From Eubacteriaceae bacterium Marseille-Q4139 (GTDB taxonomy: Bacteria; Bacillota; Clostridia; Lachnospirales; Lachnospiraceae), in contig JAGTTQ010000001.1 of the NCBI GenBank assembly GCA_018223415.1, positions 1,957,865 through 2,021,864 of the forward strand: a stretch of 64,000 nucleotides of DNA. The letters run 5' to 3'. A model generated the notes under the pieces. It was not told the DNA's origin. It saw only the letters and a list, made by a program, of their open reading frames with translations, and searched no databases. A program made the position numbers and the translations under genes. Positions 52,530 through 61,644 of this stretch are shown in pieces; within the stretch, counting starts at the first letter, position 1, and each line of letters opens with the position of its first letter.

Positions 52530-53330
52530 CTACAACTCATCTGCAAAATGCGGCCGAAGCCTTGAAAACAAAAGGCCACCCGCTGCAAAAACAGTAACAG
52601 CTACTCCCCAAAAGTATGTGGTATAAACAGGATGCTCCCAAAACCCAATATGATAAATAAAGCTCTCTCTATATCCTGACACAATATAGTACATGGGGTT
52701 CAATTTGAGCACAGTAACTACCCATGGCTCCATATTGTCCGGATTCCAGAAAATTGGGATCGCCCAGAAACCAACTTGCAAAAGAATTGAAACCACCTGT
52801 ATAAAATCCTTAAAAAGAACGGTAACAGACGAAATTAAAAAAGAAATCCCGACTCCCAGAAATAGCAAGGCCGCCGAATAATAAACGGCCTGCAAGCAGT
52901 AAAGAGATAGAGCTTCACCATACACCAGATACATAACAACAATAAATCCAACAAAAAAAATGTGCACGAATAATGCCGAAACAACTTTAACGACTGGCAG
53001 AATCTCCACATCAAAACGGACTTTTTTTACCAGATAATTATATTCTTGCATGCAGTATGCACTAAAATTCATTATATCTGAGAAAAAGAGCCAGGGCACA
53101 AATGCCGGAACAAACCAAAGAATATACGGCATATTATCCACCGGCGTTGATTTAAAACCCATCTGAAATACAAACCAGAAAACAACAATCGTAAACATCG
53201 GTTGAACAAATGCCCATATCGTTCCCAGTAGAGAACTTGCAAATTTGGCTTTAAAATCATTTTGGGCCAGATCAAATAACAGTTTACGATCCTGATAAAT
53301 TATAGTAATGATTTTTATTAAGTGTTTCAT
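52530..53330 (-). CDS. wzm: Wzm-like ABC export permease (right arm)
   Basis: 266 residues identical to the protein at 24554; six-helix ABC-2 permease that exports the finished polysaccharide with the adjacent ATPase. Confidence 0.88.
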   Translation of the reverse strand: MKHLIKIITIIYQDRKLLFDLAQNDFKAKFASSLLGTIWAFVQPMFTIVVFWFVFQMGFKSTPVDNMPYILWFVPAFVPWLFFSDIMNFSAYCMQEYNYLVKKVRFDVEILPVVKVVSALFVHIFFVGFIVVMYLVYGEALSLYCLQAVYYSAALLFLGVGISFLISSVTVLFKDFIQVVSILLQVGFWAIPIFWNPDNMEPWVVTVLKLNPMYYIVSGYRESFIYHIGFWEHPVYTTYFWGVAVTVFAAGGLLFSRLRPHFADEL

Positions 53331-53343
53331 TCGATTATCCTTT

Positions 53344-54726
53344 TCAAGTAAAAATCTTATATACTGCTTTAATAATATAAGAAAGCATGCAATCTACCCT
53401 CATGAAATAGTTCCACGGAAAGGGAATCAGTGCAGCCGTCCCTTCCCTCCAGCCGCTTGTCACAGTATGTTCCTGCATATCCTTTTTTGTGATTTTTTTC
53501 CAGCAGCGAACTAAAATCAAATTCTGCCAAATATCCTTAGCTGACATTATTCGTGCGAGCGGAAGCATATAAGCTTCTGTCGTATCATCACAAAATGGGA
53601 TCATTCCATAAACTTTCGCCTCTTCTTTTGAAGGAAATATCATAGAAGAGACCAAAAGCCTCTTTATTGTCTTTCCAGATTTTCCTGTCTTATCTTGTAA
53701 TTCATTTTTCTGTTTACTACACATCACCCAATGCATTGCGTATTTCCGAATAAACTCTATCTGTTCTGCCTCATACCAAACATTTATGTGCTGATTCAGT
53801 ACGGGACAAATATCTTCTTCTTTTTTATATCCTATCGTCATGCCATGAGATGCCATGCACCAACATTCAAACAAATTATTATTAAAAAGAACCCAGGTTA
53901 TCGCCGCACTTTTTTTGCCGTCGAAATAGTAGCTCTGATATCTTCCATCCTCTGGCGCCGTTCTACTCTGGATCCCAAAATAGTAACCTGTAATCTCAAC
54001 ATGTTTATGATAGATATTATCCAAAATCATTCGTAAAGTCCGCTGCATGGAGCCAGTCCAACCACTATCAACCAGTGCAAATGCCCCATCTTCCCCTAGC
54101 CCTTCCTGCCTGAAGTACTGTTCTATAAGTTCCAGCTGCTCTCTCGAAAGTTTTTTCATCCGCCGGTGAAATTCCTCGCACTGTTTCAATGCATTCAAAA
54201 AGCGTTTTTGAGCATCAAGGCATAAGTACTCATTTGCAGCATCGGCTTCATCATATCCCAAAAGCCCTAATATATAGATGCAGTCCTCTTCAGACATACC
54301 AGTCCTTTTCAATAACAAGTTCGGAGTGCACTCTATGCTGTCTCTGCCAAAATATCTCCAAAACTCTTCATTGTTTATAGAATATAAAGCTTTTCTCAAT
54401 GCCAAACGGCTTACATATAGATATTTGAATTCTATTTGACTAAGGAGCGCATCATCAATTATTTTGGCAATATCAAGCATTATTTTTCCGTCTCGGGCCA
54501 GAAAAAACAATTTATTGATATGCCTTTCTCGCGCATCACTGATAACCCATGCGATGTAAGAAGTTAACACTGGGCCAATTACAGTATTGCACACCTCATA
54601 AACGGTGGAAATTTCTGGGCATTTAATGTCAGGCCGTCTTTTTAATCCATAAACTGCCGATGAATAGAATGTATGCATCGCCTTGTCAGCCTTTAAGATT
54701 GACAAGTACCTTTTAGTTTTTTTCAT
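53344..54726 (-). CDS. Surface-glycan-associated protein (right arm)
   Basis: Identical to the protein at 23158; start by ATGA overlap with the GT2 gene. Shares the ARDG/YVSRLALR/VDSGWTGSMQ pattern with the C-terminus of the GT2-HAD proteins. Function unknown. Confidence 0.6.
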   Translation of the reverse strand: MKKTKRYLSILKADKAMHTFYSSAVYGLKRRPDIKCPEISTVYEVCNTVIGPVLTSYIAWVISDARERHINKLFFLARDGKIMLDIAKIIDDALLSQIEFKYLYVSRLALRKALYSINNEEFWRYFGRDSIECTPNLLLKRTGMSEEDCIYILGLLGYDEADAANEYLCLDAQKRFLNALKQCEEFHRRMKKLSREQLELIEQYFRQEGLGEDGAFALVDSGWTGSMQRTLRMILDNIYHKHVEITGYYFGIQSRTAPEDGRYQSYYFDGKKSAAITWVLFNNNLFECWCMASHGMTIGYKKEEDICPVLNQHINVWYEAEQIEFIRKYAMHWVMCSKQKNELQDKTGKSGKTIKRLLVSSMIFPSKEEAKVYGMIPFCDDTTEAYMLPLARIMSAKDIWQNLILVRCWKKITKKDMQEHTVTSGWREGTAALIPFPWNYFMRVDCMLSYIIKAVYKIFT

Positions 54727-55754
54727 ATTCGCCCCATCACTCGCTTTATCCATCTGCGAGCGTGAACAGCTCCCAGAATCAATTTTGTATTACCTATATT
54801 CATAAAAAAACGATATAAAGAAAATTCTAAGGAACTAGCCCTTCGAGGCGATGCCAGACTTAATACCTCATTTACCTCATTTTCATTTAATATTTCATTT
54901 ATTATCCTTGTAGTTTGTGCATAAGGCATCTCAGCAGATATGGCTTTCTCGATATTTAAAAAGCATCCTCGCAGATACATATCTCCAAGTAGAATTGGTT
55001 CTGCATGTGGAGCAATTGTTTTAACAAATTGGCTTATGTCCCGATATACCTGGTTATTTCTTTCAATTAGATCGTTTCTCCATTCAGCAGTCAGAGTATT
55101 TTTTCCCCTGCATATATAGTGGTAACCCATACTAGGACAAGTGCAAAATACTCTGCAGTGATTCAAATAGGCAACATTAAACGGAACATCTTCAGCAAAA
55201 AAAGTATTTTCACAAAACATTATTTTGTGCTCATTGATTATGTGGGTTTTATACAGTTTATTCCACACGTGTATAAATAAATCATAGGAAAAAGCAGGAA
55301 TTTCCTTATCAAAGAAAAACTCCTCAATCTCACTCCTGCAATATGGTAATTCCAGTCTTACTTTTTTTGGCTTTTTTCCATTTCGCCAGAATTCTCTGGT
55401 ATATCCTGCTAAAACCAAGTCTACGGACTGTTTTTCCAGGGACAAAAGCATACCTTGATAGTACTCGGGCTCTACCCAATCATCTGCGTCCAAAAAGGCT
55501 AAATACTCACCCCGAGCCTTTTCTATACCTGCATTTCTCGCCGCACTCAGTCCTTTGTTTTTCTGCGCGTAATAAAATATCCGCGGCGATTGCTCTAAAA
55601 ATGCCTTGCATATATCCCGTGTTTTATCAGATGATCCGTCATTGATTATTATCAATTCCCAGTCATCCAATGTTTGCTCTAAAACACTTCTGATTGCTAT
55701 TGCAATGGTTTGCTCTCCGTTAAAAACAGGTAAAATAATAGAAAGAAGAGGCAT
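54723..55754 (-). CDS. GT2 glycosyltransferase (right arm)
   Basis: Identical to the protein at 22130 (in-frame ATG also at 55775). First gene of the leftward operon. Unlike the left copy it lies directly beside the invertible promoter segment, so it would be expressed when that segment flips. Confidence 0.85.
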   Translation of the reverse strand: MPLLSIILPVFNGEQTIAIAIRSVLEQTLDDWELIIINDGSSDKTRDICKAFLEQSPRIFYYAQKNKGLSAARNAGIEKARGEYLAFLDADDWVEPEYYQGMLLSLEKQSVDLVLAGYTREFWRNGKKPKKVRLELPYCRSEIEEFFFDKEIPAFSYDLFIHVWNKLYKTHIINEHKIMFCENTFFAEDVPFNVAYLNHCRVFCTCPSMGYHYICRGKNTLTAEWRNDLIERNNQVYRDISQFVKTIAPHAEPILLGDMYLRGCFLNIEKAISAEMPYAQTTRIINEILNENEVNEVLSLASPRRASSLEFSLYRFFMNIGNTKLILGAVHARRWIKRVMGRI

Positions 55755-55804
55755 AAATATTCGCCAGCCTTCCATTTAACTTTTAAGCGCTATTAAATTC
55801 TTCC

Positions 55805-55828
55805 TATAATCGTACTTATACCAACTCG
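55805..55828 (-). repeat. Left 24-bp inverted repeat of the invertible segment
   Basis: Perfect inverted copy of 56146-56169. The core reads TATAA-GTACGA-TTATA: two inverted 5-bp arms around an asymmetric 6-bp centre, the layout of tyrosine-recombinase crossover sites. Bases beyond the 24 differ on both sides. Confidence 0.88.
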
Positions 55829-55893
55829 AAATTTTCGCAAATTTCTTTAGAGGGCTACTTCACGGAAAACCGCCATTTTTCCTATAAAAACCA

Positions 55894-55922
55894 TTGACAA
55901 AAACCTTTGTTTGCGCTATTTT
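55894..55922 (+). promoter_or_regulatory. Secondary rightward promoter candidate inside the invertible segment
   Basis: TTGACA, 17 bp, TATTTT. Consensus -35 but weak -10. Confidence 0.4.
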
Positions 55923-56107
55923 TTCAAGAGAACTTGTAAAATAACATCCTGCAATTTTAAAATGTATTATCCTGCTGTACCTTCAATCCCGTCGGCGCAA
56001 GAATGTACATATACCTTGAACTTCTGCACTTTAGATGGAATCATGGAAAAAAGTGGGATTTTTTAAGAAAAATGACAAAAACTAAAGGAAATGTTAAGTT
56101 TTACAAG

Positions 56108-56136
56108 TTGCCTATTTGGCGCAAAGATGTTATACT
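56108..56136 (+). promoter_or_regulatory. Main promoter inside the invertible segment
   Basis: TTGCCT, 17 bp, TATACT, ending 10 bp before the right inverted repeat and reading into the mannose/rhamnose operon. No leftward equivalent was found in the segment, so in this orientation the right operon is ON and the left one OFF. Confidence 0.75.
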
Positions 56137-56145
56137 AGCTAGAGG

Positions 56146-56169
56146 CGAGTTGGTATAAGTACGATTATA
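56146..56169 (+). repeat. Right 24-bp inverted repeat of the invertible segment
   Basis: Partner of 55805-55828; contains GGTATAAGTACGATTATA. The 317 bp between the repeats contain no gene. A partial third copy (ATAAGTACGATTATA) marks the outer end of the left arm at 22065. Confidence 0.88.
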
Positions 56170-56222
56170 TAAAGCCCCCCCTATTAAAAATAGAAGAAAC
56201 AGAGAATCGGAGCAGAGTCAAT

Positions 56223-57344
56223 TTGAAGATTGCAGTGGATGCGAGGACGCTTGGAAGCTGTCCGAGTGGTATTGGGATTTATTTATATGATTTCATACGC
56301 GCTCTGGCGGTAGAGAAGGGCGCAGATAACCTGGACGATGTGTCCCTGGTTCTGTTAACAGATGTTGCGGAAAGCGAGCAGATACAGCATTTAAAGGCGA
56401 TGGGAATGCCGGTGGTGTGTTTTGGCAGAAAAGTTTTCCGGAGCGCCAGTGTCTATCGATACTTTGGCTTCATTAAGCAGTTTTTGCAGAGAGAGCAGCC
56501 GGATCTTTTTTGGGAGCCGAATAACCTGATACCTGTAAGGTTAAAGGGATATCATGGACGGCTTGTGATTACAGTCCATGATTTATTTCCACTTACCAAA
56601 CCAGAATTTTTTCAGTGGTTTTACCGGCTGTATTTCCGAAGCGGAATTCGTAAGTCAATAGCCCAAGCGGATGCAATCCTTTTTAATTCAGAGGAAACAC
56701 GGCGTTTGTCCGTTGGTTTTTTTTCGCAGATTTCCAAGAAAAAAACATTTGTATCTTATTTAATTGTACAGAAACCACCAGAAAAGGCTGTTTCAGACAA
56801 CGGCTATTTTTTATATGTTGGGAATCTGGAACGGAGAAAAGGGACAGATCTGCTCTTGAAAGCGTATCAGGAGTATTGCAGGAAAGGTGGAACCAGGCCT
56901 TTGTATTTAGGCGGAAATATCCGCGATAAAGAAATTGAGACGATGCTCAGGGAGATATCAGAAGAACTGCGGACGGTACAGTATTTGGGATATCTAAATG
57001 AGAAAAGAAAATATGAGATTCTGTCCAGATGCCACTGCTTTTTGTTCCCTTCAAGGGCAGAGGGATTTGGAATTCCACCGTTGGAAGCCCTGGGATATCA
57101 AAAGGCAGTAATCGTAAGCGATTTGTCAATTTTCGATGAAATAATGAGTGTACCGACGCTGAAGGTTTCCTTAAAAGAGCGGGAGAGCGATCAGGTCAGT
57201 CAGCTATGCCGCTTGATGCTTGCGGATACCTTTCCGCAGTATTCACGGGAAGAATGCCAGGTTGTTTTGGAACGCTATGACAGTGAAATTCTGGGACATA
57301 GGCTGGCGCAGTTTTTCAGGGAGATAGCAGCATGCACAGAATAA
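56223..57344 (+). CDS. GT4-family glycosyltransferase
   Basis: 373 residues; starts with TTG at 56223, GGAG 10 nt upstream (no nearby ATG). GT-B fold: VDARTLGSCPSGIGIYLYDF at the start, HDLFPLTKPEFF, YVGNLERRKGTDLLLKAY, and the nucleotide-sugar site FPSRAEGFGIPPLEALG. Probably a mannosyl- or rhamnosyltransferase, given the ManC-Gmd-Rmd genes of the same operon. Confidence 0.85.
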   Translation: MKIAVDARTLGSCPSGIGIYLYDFIRALAVEKGADNLDDVSLVLLTDVAESEQIQHLKAMGMPVVCFGRKVFRSASVYRYFGFIKQFLQREQPDLFWEPNNLIPVRLKGYHGRLVITVHDLFPLTKPEFFQWFYRLYFRSGIRKSIAQADAILFNSEETRRLSVGFFSQISKKKTFVSYLIVQKPPEKAVSDNGYFLYVGNLERRKGTDLLLKAYQEYCRKGGTRPLYLGGNIRDKEIETMLREISEELRTVQYLGYLNEKRKYEILSRCHCFLFPSRAEGFGIPPLEALGYQKAVIVSDLSIFDEIMSVPTLKVSLKERESDQVSQLCRLMLADTFPQYSREECQVVLERYDSEILGHRLAQFFREIAACTE

Positions 57345-58492
57345 AAGTGGCTTTTGATGCTCAACTGTTGTTTGAGCAGCAGAAGACGGGGATTGGGTGG
57401 AATGCTAAAAAGTTGATAGACTGCCTGATCCAGCGTCCGGAACTGGAATGTACATTGAATTGCTTTCTTATAAAAGATAAGTCCAGAGCGGAGAAAATCC
57501 TGAGAGAATACAGGGACAGCGGCTGCATAATCAATCAAAGCCGATGGATGCCTGCAAGAATTTATTATCATCTGGAGCGGATTGTACCATTTCCTTACCG
57601 ATGGATTTTCGGAAAAAAGGCAGAGGTTACACAGTTCTTTAACTATACAATTCCAGCCGGTACGGCGGGGAAGAAGCTCACAATCATTCACGATGTGGCT
57701 TTTCTGGCTCATCCGGAGACTGTGACAAAGCGTACGTATCGCTGGCTTAGCAGGAATATCCGATCTTATTGCAGTCGAGCAGAGGAGATCTTAACAGTTT
57801 CCGAATTCAGCAGACAGGAGATTCACCGTTATTTAGGAATACCACTTGAAAAAATTCAGGTGGTCTATAACGGGGTAGACACGGAACAGTATCACCCGGA
57901 CTATTCGGAAGAGCAGATTCGTGCGTCAATGGCAAAGTACCATGTGAATGGACATTACATTCTTTATATGGGGACTCTGGAGCCAAGAAAAAATATTGAA
58001 ACGCTAATAAAGGCATATGGAATCCTCAAGGAAACGTATGCGGAGAACATACCGAAGCTGGTTTTAGCAGGAAAAAAAGGCTGGCTTTATGACTCAATTT
58101 TTCAGATGGTTCAAGATCTGGGACTGGAAAAGCAGGTGATATTCACTGGCTACGTTGAGGCCGAAGATGCTGCGCCATTATTCTGCGGAGCGGAGATGTT
58201 TGTATTTCCTTCTCTATATGAGGGGTTTGGGATTCCGCCGTTAGAAGCTATGGCCTGCGGAACACCTGTGATTACATCAGATTGTTCATCTCTGCCGGAA
58301 GTGGTTGGTTCTGCCGGTCTCATGGTGCCGCCTATGGATGCCGCAGCTCTGGCAGATAAGATGGAATTGCTGATAACGGATCATAAGCTTCGTGCCCGCC
58401 TGAAGCAGGCGGGGATCGAACGGGCAAAACAATTCACATGGGAGGCATCGGCCGAAAAGCTGGTGCAGATTTACAAAAAAGTGGGAGGATAA
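57332..58492 (+). CDS. GT4-family glycosyltransferase
   Basis: 386 residues, overlapping the previous gene by 13 bp. GT-B fold with TIIHDVAFLAHPETV, VSEFSRQEI, YMGTLEPRKNIETLIKAY and FPSLYEGFGIPPLEAMACG. With the upstream enzyme, two transferases could build a two-sugar repeat from GDP-mannose and GDP-rhamnose. Confidence 0.86.
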   Translation: MHRIKVAFDAQLLFEQQKTGIGWNAKKLIDCLIQRPELECTLNCFLIKDKSRAEKILREYRDSGCIINQSRWMPARIYYHLERIVPFPYRWIFGKKAEVTQFFNYTIPAGTAGKKLTIIHDVAFLAHPETVTKRTYRWLSRNIRSYCSRAEEILTVSEFSRQEIHRYLGIPLEKIQVVYNGVDTEQYHPDYSEEQIRASMAKYHVNGHYILYMGTLEPRKNIETLIKAYGILKETYAENIPKLVLAGKKGWLYDSIFQMVQDLGLEKQVIFTGYVEAEDAAPLFCGAEMFVFPSLYEGFGIPPLEAMACGTPVITSDCSSLPEVVGSAGLMVPPMDAAALADKMELLITDHKLRARLKQAGIERAKQFTWEASAEKLVQIYKKVGG

Positions 58493-58495
58493 CGG

Positions 58496-59569
58496 ATGAT
58501 GGAGATTACAGCACTTATTATGGCTGGCGGACGCGGAGAGCGGTTTTGGCCGAGAAGCCGGAAGAATCTGCCGAAGCAGTTTCTGTCTCTGACAGATGAC
58601 GGGAAAACCATGATTCAGCTCACCGTTGAACGGATTCTGTCCATGGTTCCGATTAAAAACATTTATATCGCAACAAATGCGGACTACAAGCAGCTTGTCA
58701 GAGAACAGCTTCCTGATGTCCCGGAGGAAAATATTCTCTGTGAGCCGGCCGCGAGGAATACGGCTCCCTGCATTGGTCTTGGCGCAGTCCACATAGCAAG
58801 ACGGTTTGAAGATGCGTTGATGATGGTTCTGCCGTCGGATCATTTAATTAAGTTTGGAAATATGTTTTTGAATACGCTTAAAGATGCATGTGCAGCGGCT
58901 GGTGAGGATGATAATCTTGTCACGATTGGAATCACGCCTACATATCCGGAAACCGGATACGGATATATTAAATTCCGCTCTGAAGAGAGCCATGGGAATG
59001 CCTATTCCGTAGAGCGATTTGTGGAAAAGCCAAATCTGGAAGTGGCAAAAGAATATCTGGATTCAGAAGAATATCTTTGGAACAGTGGTATGTTCGTTTG
59101 GAAAGTTTCTTCTATATTAAAGAGCATTCAAAAATTTATGCCGGATACTTATGAAGGGCTTTTAAAAATCCAGGCAGCCATTGGGACTGAAGAAGGCGAG
59201 AACATATTGAAGGAAGAATTCTGCCGGTTTGAGCCGCAGTCCATTGATTATGGAATCATGGAAAAGGCAGAGCATATTTATACGATCCCGGGAACTTTTG
59301 GCTGGGATGATGTTGGTTCCTGGCTGGCAGTGGAACGGATCCAGAAAACGAATGAATATGGAAATGTAGTGCGCGGAAATGTCATCACAGTAGATACACA
59401 TAACTGCATTATACAGGGCAGCCGGAAGCTGATTGCAACCGTAGGGCTTGAGGATATTGTAGTGGTGGATACAGATGATGCCACATTGATCTGTGCAAAA
59501 GACGACACAAATAACATTAAAAAAGTAATTGAAAACCTGAAAATATGTAACAGGGATGAATACATTTAA
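58496..59569 (+). CDS. manC: Mannose-1-phosphate guanylyltransferase
   Basis: 357 residues. MAGGRGERFWPRSRKNLPKQF is the nucleotide-binding loop of ManC/GMP enzymes; EPAARNTAPCIG, PSDHLI, FVEKPNLEVAKEYL and WDDVGSW complete the family pattern. Makes GDP-mannose from mannose 1-phosphate and GTP. It lacks the phosphomannose isomerase domain of bifunctional forms. GGAGG ribosome site. Confidence 0.93.
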   Translation: MMEITALIMAGGRGERFWPRSRKNLPKQFLSLTDDGKTMIQLTVERILSMVPIKNIYIATNADYKQLVREQLPDVPEENILCEPAARNTAPCIGLGAVHIARRFEDALMMVLPSDHLIKFGNMFLNTLKDACAAAGEDDNLVTIGITPTYPETGYGYIKFRSEESHGNAYSVERFVEKPNLEVAKEYLDSEEYLWNSGMFVWKVSSILKSIQKFMPDTYEGLLKIQAAIGTEEGENILKEEFCRFEPQSIDYGIMEKAEHIYTIPGTFGWDDVGSWLAVERIQKTNEYGNVVRGNVITVDTHNCIIQGSRKLIATVGLEDIVVVDTDDATLICAKDDTNNIKKVIENLKICNRDEYI

Positions 59570-59589
59570 GGAATCGGAGGAACAAAGGA

Positions 59590-60621
59590 ATGAAACATGC
59601 ACTGATTACAGGTGTAACAGGACAGGACGGATCCTATCTGGCAGAGCTTTTGCTGGAAAAGGGTTATGAAGTTTACGGGATCATGAGGAGAAAGAGCGTT
59701 GTCGATTACGGCAATGTGGAACATATCAAGGATAAAATCCATTTCATTTATGCGGATATGACAGATATCGTGTCCCTTATCAATGCCATGCGGGTTTCGC
59801 AGGCTGACGAAGTGTATAATCTGGCGGCTCAGTCTTTTGTCGGGACGAGCTGGGAGCAGCCGGTAGCGACAGCGGATATTGATGCCATTGGTGTGACGAA
59901 CATGCTGGAAGCGATCCGGACAGTGAAGCCGGAGGCACATTTTTACCAGGCATCCACAAGTGAGATGTTCGGCAAGGTACAGGAAATGCCGCAGACGGAA
60001 AAGACCCCGTTTTATCCGCGCAGCCCGTATGGTGTGGCAAAGGTGTATGGCCATTGGATTACAAAGAATTACAGGGAAAGCTACGGGATGTTTGCATGCA
60101 GCGGAATTCTGTTTAACCATGAAAGTGAGCGGCGCGGCCTGGAATTCGTAACGAGAAAGATTACGAATGCTGTTGCCAGAATCAAATTGGGGCTTCAGGA
60201 TCATGTGGAACTGGGCAGCCTGGATGCGAAGCGGGACTGGGGACACTCCCAGGATTATGTGAGAGCCATGTGGCTGATGCTTCAGCAGGACGCTCCGGAC
60301 GATTATGTGATCGCAACGAATGAGACACGAACAGTTCGGGAATTTGTGGAAACTGCTTTTCGTCATGTGGGCATGGAAATCGAGTGGCATGGAGAAGGTG
60401 TCCGGGAAACTGGCGTAGACAAGGTTTCGGGAAAGACAGTTGTTTCTGTGAATCCCAAGTTTTTCCGTCCGGCAGAGGTTGAGGTTTTGCTTGGAAATCC
60501 TGCTAAAGCGGAAGCGGCTCTTGGCTGGAAGCGTGAGGTTCCTTTCCAGGAGCTTGTAAAGCGTATGGTGGAAAACGACCTGAAGCTGGCAGAAAAAGAG
60601 ATGCGGATTGCTCAGCTTTAA
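59590..60621 (+). CDS. gmd: GDP-mannose 4,6-dehydratase
   Basis: 343-residue short-chain dehydrogenase: GVTGQDGSYLAELLLEKGYEV, AAQSFVGTSWEQP, STSEMFG, and catalytic YGVAKVYGH. Converts GDP-mannose to GDP-4-keto-6-deoxymannose. Sits between ManC and the reductase. Confidence 0.93.
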   Translation: MKHALITGVTGQDGSYLAELLLEKGYEVYGIMRRKSVVDYGNVEHIKDKIHFIYADMTDIVSLINAMRVSQADEVYNLAAQSFVGTSWEQPVATADIDAIGVTNMLEAIRTVKPEAHFYQASTSEMFGKVQEMPQTEKTPFYPRSPYGVAKVYGHWITKNYRESYGMFACSGILFNHESERRGLEFVTRKITNAVARIKLGLQDHVELGSLDAKRDWGHSQDYVRAMWLMLQQDAPDDYVIATNETRTVREFVETAFRHVGMEIEWHGEGVRETGVDKVSGKTVVSVNPKFFRPAEVEVLLGNPAKAEAALGWKREVPFQELVKRMVENDLKLAEKEMRIAQL

Positions 60622-60663
60622 GATGGTGAAAAATCCGGATGTTTTGAGAGGATTGAGGCAGAT

Positions 60664-61614
60664 ATGGAGAAGGCATTGATTATTGGCGCGGCGGGATTTG
60701 TTGGCAATTATCTCGCCAGCCAGATCCTTTCTGAGGGGAAGTGGACCCTGGCGGCGACTAAGATGGCACAGGAAACGATGCTGCGGGAGGATATGGAGAT
60801 CTATGATCTGGATATTCTGGAACCCGGGGCTGTTTATGAGCTTTTAAAGGTACTGCGGCCGGACTATATCTTTCATCTGGCGGCACAAAGTTCGGTGGCT
60901 GTTTCATGGAAGAATCCGGGATTGACGGTGGACGTCAACATCAAAGGAACTTTGGCAGTTCTGGATGCTGCAAGGCAGTTGGACTACAAACCGAGGATTC
61001 TTTTGATTGGCTCGGGAGAGGAGTACGGCCATGTGGAGCCGGAAGAAATCCCGATTTCGGAAACAACACTTCTTCGGCCGGGAAATCTTTATGCGGCGAC
61101 AAAGGCATGTCAAAACATGGTTGGGAAGATTTATTCAGATGCTTACGGAATGGATATTATGAGTGTCCGGGCATTTAACCATGTGGGCCCCAATCAGGCG
61201 CCGCTTTTTGTCGTGGCTGATTTCTGTAAGCAGGCCGCGGAAATTGAGAAAGGAGTCCGTCTGCCGGTTATGAAAGTTGGAAATCTTGCGGCAAAGCGGG
61301 ATTTTACGGATGTGAGGGATGTTGTACGGGCCTATGTCCTTCTGATGGAAAGAGGAAAGGCTGGCGAAACCTACAATGTGGGATCGGGACATGCGGTCTC
61401 CATCGAAGAGATTCTGGGACAGATTCTCGGTTTGGCTTCGGTAAAAGTGACGGTAGAAAAAGATCCGGGGAAATTTCGACCGGTGGATGTGCCGATTATT
61501 GAGGCGGATGTCAGAAAGCTTCAGGAGTGTACGGGATGGAAAACGGAGATTGGACTGGAGCAGACTTTAAGGGAGACGTTGGAGTTTTGGAGGAAAGAAA
61601 TATCGCTAAAGTAA
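60664..61614 (+). CDS. rmd: GDP-4-keto-6-deoxy-D-mannose reductase (GDP-D-rhamnose forming)
   Basis: 316-residue SDR: GAAGFVGNYLA, HLAAQSSVAVSWKNP, GSGEEYGHV, catalytic YAATKAC, and AFNHVGPNQ. The pattern and the lack of an epimerase-type fucose synthase region favour Rmd over GDP-fucose synthase, so GDP-D-rhamnose is the expected product. Confidence 0.82.
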   Translation: MEKALIIGAAGFVGNYLASQILSEGKWTLAATKMAQETMLREDMEIYDLDILEPGAVYELLKVLRPDYIFHLAAQSSVAVSWKNPGLTVDVNIKGTLAVLDAARQLDYKPRILLIGSGEEYGHVEPEEIPISETTLLRPGNLYAATKACQNMVGKIYSDAYGMDIMSVRAFNHVGPNQAPLFVVADFCKQAAEIEKGVRLPVMKVGNLAAKRDFTDVRDVVRAYVLLMERGKAGETYNVGSGHAVSIEEILGQILGLASVKVTVEKDPGKFRPVDVPIIEADVRKLQECTGWKTEIGLEQTLRETLEFWRKEISLK

Positions 61615-61644
61615 AGGAAATAAGAGAGCGAGGAAGCTGTGCGG

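Larger units (their letters stand above)
50366..55819 (-). repeat. Right arm of 5,454-bp inverted repeat
   Basis: Inverted match of 22065-27518. It ends at 55819 within the invertible-promoter recombination site; the inner end lies in the methyltransferase coiled coil. Confidence 0.92.

Noticed and set aside
22065..55819. Composite transposon formed by the 5.45-kb inverted repeats
   Set aside because: No transposase, terminal repeats or target duplication; the repeats carry only glycan genes.
55829..56145. Leftward promoter inside the invertible segment
   Set aside because: Reading the - strand gave no -35/-10 pair with 16-18 bp spacing; candidates such as TTGTCA near TATAGG are badly spaced.
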